DNA from: JBHJOF01 sp050330055
Lineage (GTDB): Bacteria; Pseudomonadota; Alphaproteobacteria; Kiloniellales; JAKSDN01
Assembly (NCBI GenBank): GCA_050330055.1
Contig: JBHJOF010000125.1
Span: 1-15,387, forward strand
Direction: 5' to 3'
DNA: 15,387 bases
The stretch's first letter is position 1. The number at the start of each line of letters is the position of its first letter. Under the pieces are notes generated by a model. It made no database searches, was not told where the DNA came from, and worked only from the letters and a program-made list of their open reading frames with translations. The position numbers and the translations under genes were made by a program. This document shows, one piece after another, positions 12,958 to 15,387 of this stretch.

Positions 12958-15387
12958 TCAGGCCGCGGCCGCGCCGACCTTGCCGGCGGCGAGCGCATTC
13001 AACACGTCTTCCTTCGGGCCATCGGCCACGATCTGGCCCTTGTCCATGACGATCAGGCGATCAACCAGCGCCAGCAGGCTGGCGCGGTGGGTCACCAGGA
13101 TCAAGGTGCGACCCTTGGACCACTCACGAATGCGGGAGATGAACTGCCGCTCCGCGTAGTTGTCCATATGGCTGGTCGGCTCGTCCATCAGCAGGACCGG
13201 CGGGTCGAGCACCAACGCGCGCGCCAGCACGATCATCTGGCGCTGGCCGCCCGACAGCAGCGTGCCGTGCTCGCCGACCTCGTTGTCGAAGCCCTTGGGC
13301 GACTGCTTGATCATGTCGTCCAGGCCGGCGATGTGCGCGGCCGCCATGACCTGCTCGTCGGTCGCATGGGGGGCGCCCTGCACCAGGTTGTCGCGGATGG
13401 TGCCGTGGAACAGCATGGTCTCCTGCGGCACGTAGCCGACCTGACGGCGCAGGTCCGAGAGCTCGATCTGGCGCGTATCCAGGTCGTCGATCCGCACGAA
13501 GCCCTGGGCCGGCTGGTAGAGGTTCTGGATCAGCTTGAGCACCGTGCTCTTACCCGACCCGACCCGGCCGATGAAGGCCACCCGCTCGCCCGGCTTGATC
13601 GTGAAGGCCACGTTGTGGAGGGCGTTGATGTCCTGCCGCGGATAGGTGAAGGAGACTTCCTTGAACTCCACGGCGCCCTGCAGGTGCGGCTTGTGGATCA
13701 GCTTCTTGTTGGCTGGCCGCTCGACCTCGGACTGCATGATGCCCTGCAGCGCGTTGAAGGCGGTCTTGGTCTGCTCGTAGCGCACCATGATGCCGGCGAC
13801 CTGGGCCAGCGGGGCCATCACCCGGCTGCTCAGCAGCACGCAGGCGATCAGGGCGCCCTGCGTCATGTCGCCTTCCTTCAGCACATGGATGCCGACCACG
13901 ATGATGCCGACCGTGACCATGAGCTGCGCCAGCATGGTCACGTGGGTGCCGACCTGCGACAGCATCTTCATCTTCATGCTGGAGACCGCGGTCAGGCCGA
14001 CCAGGTTCTCCCAGATGCGCTGGGCCCAGGATTCGGCGCGGATCGCCTTGATGGTCTCGATGCCGTGCAGCACCTCGAAGAGGTGAGCGTTCTTCTGGGT
14101 CGAGTCCCGCATCGAGGCCTGGGTCACCTTGTGCAGCGGAATCTGGATGAGCACGCTGACCAGCAGCACCAGCGGCACGGCGACCATGAGCACATAGGCA
14201 ACCGGACCGCCGATGAAGTAGATGACGGCGATGAAGAGAAAGATGAAAGGCAGGTCGCCGACTGCCGTCACCGTGGCCGAGCTCAGGAACTCGCGCAGAA
14301 AGTCGAACTCTCGCATGATGCTGGCAAGCGAGCCGGCCGATGCCTTGCGCGCGTCCATGCGCATGCGCACCACGTGGTCGAACAGCCGAACGCCCAGGTT
14401 GACATCCATGCGCTTGCCCGCCGTGTCGACCAGATAGCCGCGCAGCGTGCGCAGGCAGAAGTCGAAGACCGCCACGCCTACGATGCCGATCGCCAGGACC
14501 CACAGGGTCTCCACGGCGTTGTTCGGCACCACGCGGTCATAGACCGTCATGACGAAGATCGGGCTGGCGATGGCCAGAATGTTGACCACGATGGTGGCGA
14601 CCACCGCGTTGCCGTAGATCCACCAGTTCTGCAGCAGCGTGCCCCAGAACCACGAGCGCGACGGCGTCACCGAGATGACCTCGGAGCGCGTGTCGAAGCG
14701 GAACTGCGGCCGCACGTAAAGCAGATCGCCGGTGTAGTCGCGCTCGAGCTCGGCCAGCGGCACTGTGGTCGTGCTCTGCCCGCCGCGTGGATCGAAGACC
14801 TCGACCGCACTGGACGCGGTGAAGCGCAACAGCACGCAGGCTCGCCCGTCCTTCAGCAAGAGGATCGCGGGCAGCGCCAGGCGCGGGATCCTGGTCAGGC
14901 GGCAACGCTCCGGCTTGGCCTCCATGCCGATCCGTTCGGCCGACTGCATCAGGCTGACCAGCGTCAGGCGGCCGTCTTCCAGCGGGATGCCGGCGCGAAG
15001 CTGCTCCTCCGAATAGCCGTGCCCGTAGAGCTTGGAGAGGAATGAGAGGCAGCCGGCCAAGGCGTCGTCGACCGGCTCGCCGTTGCCGTCGTCCGCCGCA
15101 GCAGCCGCCGCGCTGTCCGCCGCCCTTTGCGGCAGATCCTGGGCGGCAGCTCCCTGGGGCCTGCCCCGGCCCGCGTTGGGAGCGACGCCGGGGGCCACGC
15201 CGGGGGCCACAAGCGGGGCCGGAGCGGTCTTGGCGGCGCCGTCGGCGCGCAGCACCGCCGTCGACGCTGCCGGCGGTTCCACCTTCAGCGGCACCGACAG
15301 CTCCGCCTTCGGCGCCCCCGACGGCTCCACCTTCGGCGGCTGGGCCGGCCCGCCGGCATAGAGCGGCGCCGCGCGCGGCTTGTCGGC
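12958..15387 (-). CDS. Type I secretion ABC transporter (LssB/LapB-like) with C39-like domain; 5' end beyond window
   Basis: This is an inner-membrane exporter combining permease and ATPase. Residues are numbered from an internal GTG at 15330, but the same frame stays open without a stop to 15387, so the true start is probably outside the window. Order: Ala/Pro-rich N-terminal extension (1-85, with VAPGVAPGVAP at 41-51); a C39-like domain at about 87-210 lacking the usual peptidase active-site pattern, so probably binding rather than cleaving its substrate; a six-helix transmembrane domain at about 237-525; and an ATPase with Walker A GRVGSGKST (588-596), Q636, LSGGQ (692-696), Walker B VLLMDE (712-717) and H748. 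The motif DEPTSHMDN and the overall plan fit TIGR03375 (LssB), exporters of large RTX adhesins. The HlyD-type adaptor follows after 17 bp. Confidence 0.93.
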   Translation of the reverse strand, partial: ADKPRAAPLYAGGPAQPPKVEPSGAPKAELSVPLKVEPPAASTAVLRADGAAKTAPAPLVAPGVAPGVAPNAGRGRPQGAAAQDLPQRAADSAAAAAADDGNGEPVDDALAGCLSFLSKLYGHGYSEEQLRAGIPLEDGRLTLVSLMQSAERIGMEAKPERCRLTRIPRLALPAILLLKDGRACVLLRFTASSAVEVFDPRGGQSTTTVPLAELERDYTGDLLYVRPQFRFDTRSEVISVTPSRSWFWGTLLQNWWIYGNAVVATIVVNILAIASPIFVMTVYDRVVPNNAVETLWVLAIGIVGVAVFDFCLRTLRGYLVDTAGKRMDVNLGVRLFDHVVRMRMDARKASAGSLASIMREFDFLREFLSSATVTAVGDLPFIFLFIAVIYFIGGPVAYVLMVAVPLVLLVSVLIQIPLHKVTQASMRDSTQKNAHLFEVLHGIETIKAIRAESWAQRIWENLVGLTAVSSMKMKMLSQVGTHVTMLAQLMVTVGIIVVGIHVLKEGDMTQGALIACVLLSSRVMAPLAQVAGIMVRYEQTKTAFNALQGIMQSEVERPANKKLIHKPHLQGAVEFKEVSFTYPRQDINALHNVAFTIKPGERVAFIGRVGSGKSTVLKLIQNLYQPAQGFVRIDDLDTRQIELSDLRRQVGYVPQETMLFHGTIRDNLVQGAPHATDEQVMAAAHIAGLDDMIKQSPKGFDNEVGEHGTLLSGGQRQMIVLARALVLDPPVLLMDEPTSHMDNYAERQFISRIREWSKGRTLILVTHRASLLALVDRLIVMDKGQIVADGPKEDVLNALAAGKVGAAAA

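Noticed and set aside
13087..15045. Very long plus-strand open frame opposite the type I exporter
   Set aside because: Its translation is rich in H, D, R and Q with no fold-like pattern. It is the mirror of a clear ABC exporter on the other strand. Similar antisense frames over 157-1164, 1634-2899, 2775-4214, 4040-5659, 5892-7850 and 8094-9764 were rejected for the same reason.

Overview
The window is GC-rich and reads as the chromosome of an alphaproteobacterium, most likely a Rhodospirillales-type organism. This is inferred from codon use with long antisense open frames, a PleC/DivJ-like histidine kinase with PAS_7 sensors, and REP-like palindromes of the CCTCATCCTGAGGAGC type. There are eleven credible genes, no rRNA or tRNA, no CRISPR array and no transposase gene.

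Layout. Positions 1-180 hold a 12-bp tandem repeat at the window edge and a clear minus-strand terminator. Positions 181-5597 are a phosphonate-type uptake locus. It has a solute-binding protein on the minus strand (phnS2 type), a 544-bp divergent intergenic region, then on the plus strand a second paralogous binding protein, an ATPase (phnT2 type) and a fused double permease (phnU2 type). Positions 5598-5996 are a gene-free block packed with palindromes, including a 40-bp module present twice with compensatory changes in the stem. Minus-strand genes follow: a Na/Pi cotransporter with a C-terminal PhoU-like domain, starting at TTG and with a Pho-box-like site upstream (5997-7727); a soluble two-PAS histidine kinase without a partner regulator in view (8055-9746); a single-domain rhodanese (9926-10303); and a LOG-family protein (10431-11246). 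A 67-codon plus-strand gene of unknown function diverges from the LOG gene. The right end (11621-15387) is a type I secretion pair, an HlyD-type adaptor downstream of an LssB/LapB-type ABC exporter whose reading frame stays open to the window edge.

How they fit together. The left half has a phosphorus theme. The two binding proteins and the T/U components would import 2-aminoethylphosphonate or a related compound, and the Na/Pi-PhoU protein handles inorganic phosphate. No phosphonate-degrading enzyme is in the window, so the substrate is inferred from family resemblance. The type I secretion pair probably exports a large RTX or adhesin protein encoded outside the window; no substrate and no outer-membrane channel are visible. 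The kinase, rhodanese and LOG genes look like separate transcription units.

No wholly new multi-gene system is evident. The items most worth following up are the divergent paired binding proteins sharing one transporter, the covarying palindrome modules at 5728-5807, and the Pho-box-like site at 7907-7925.
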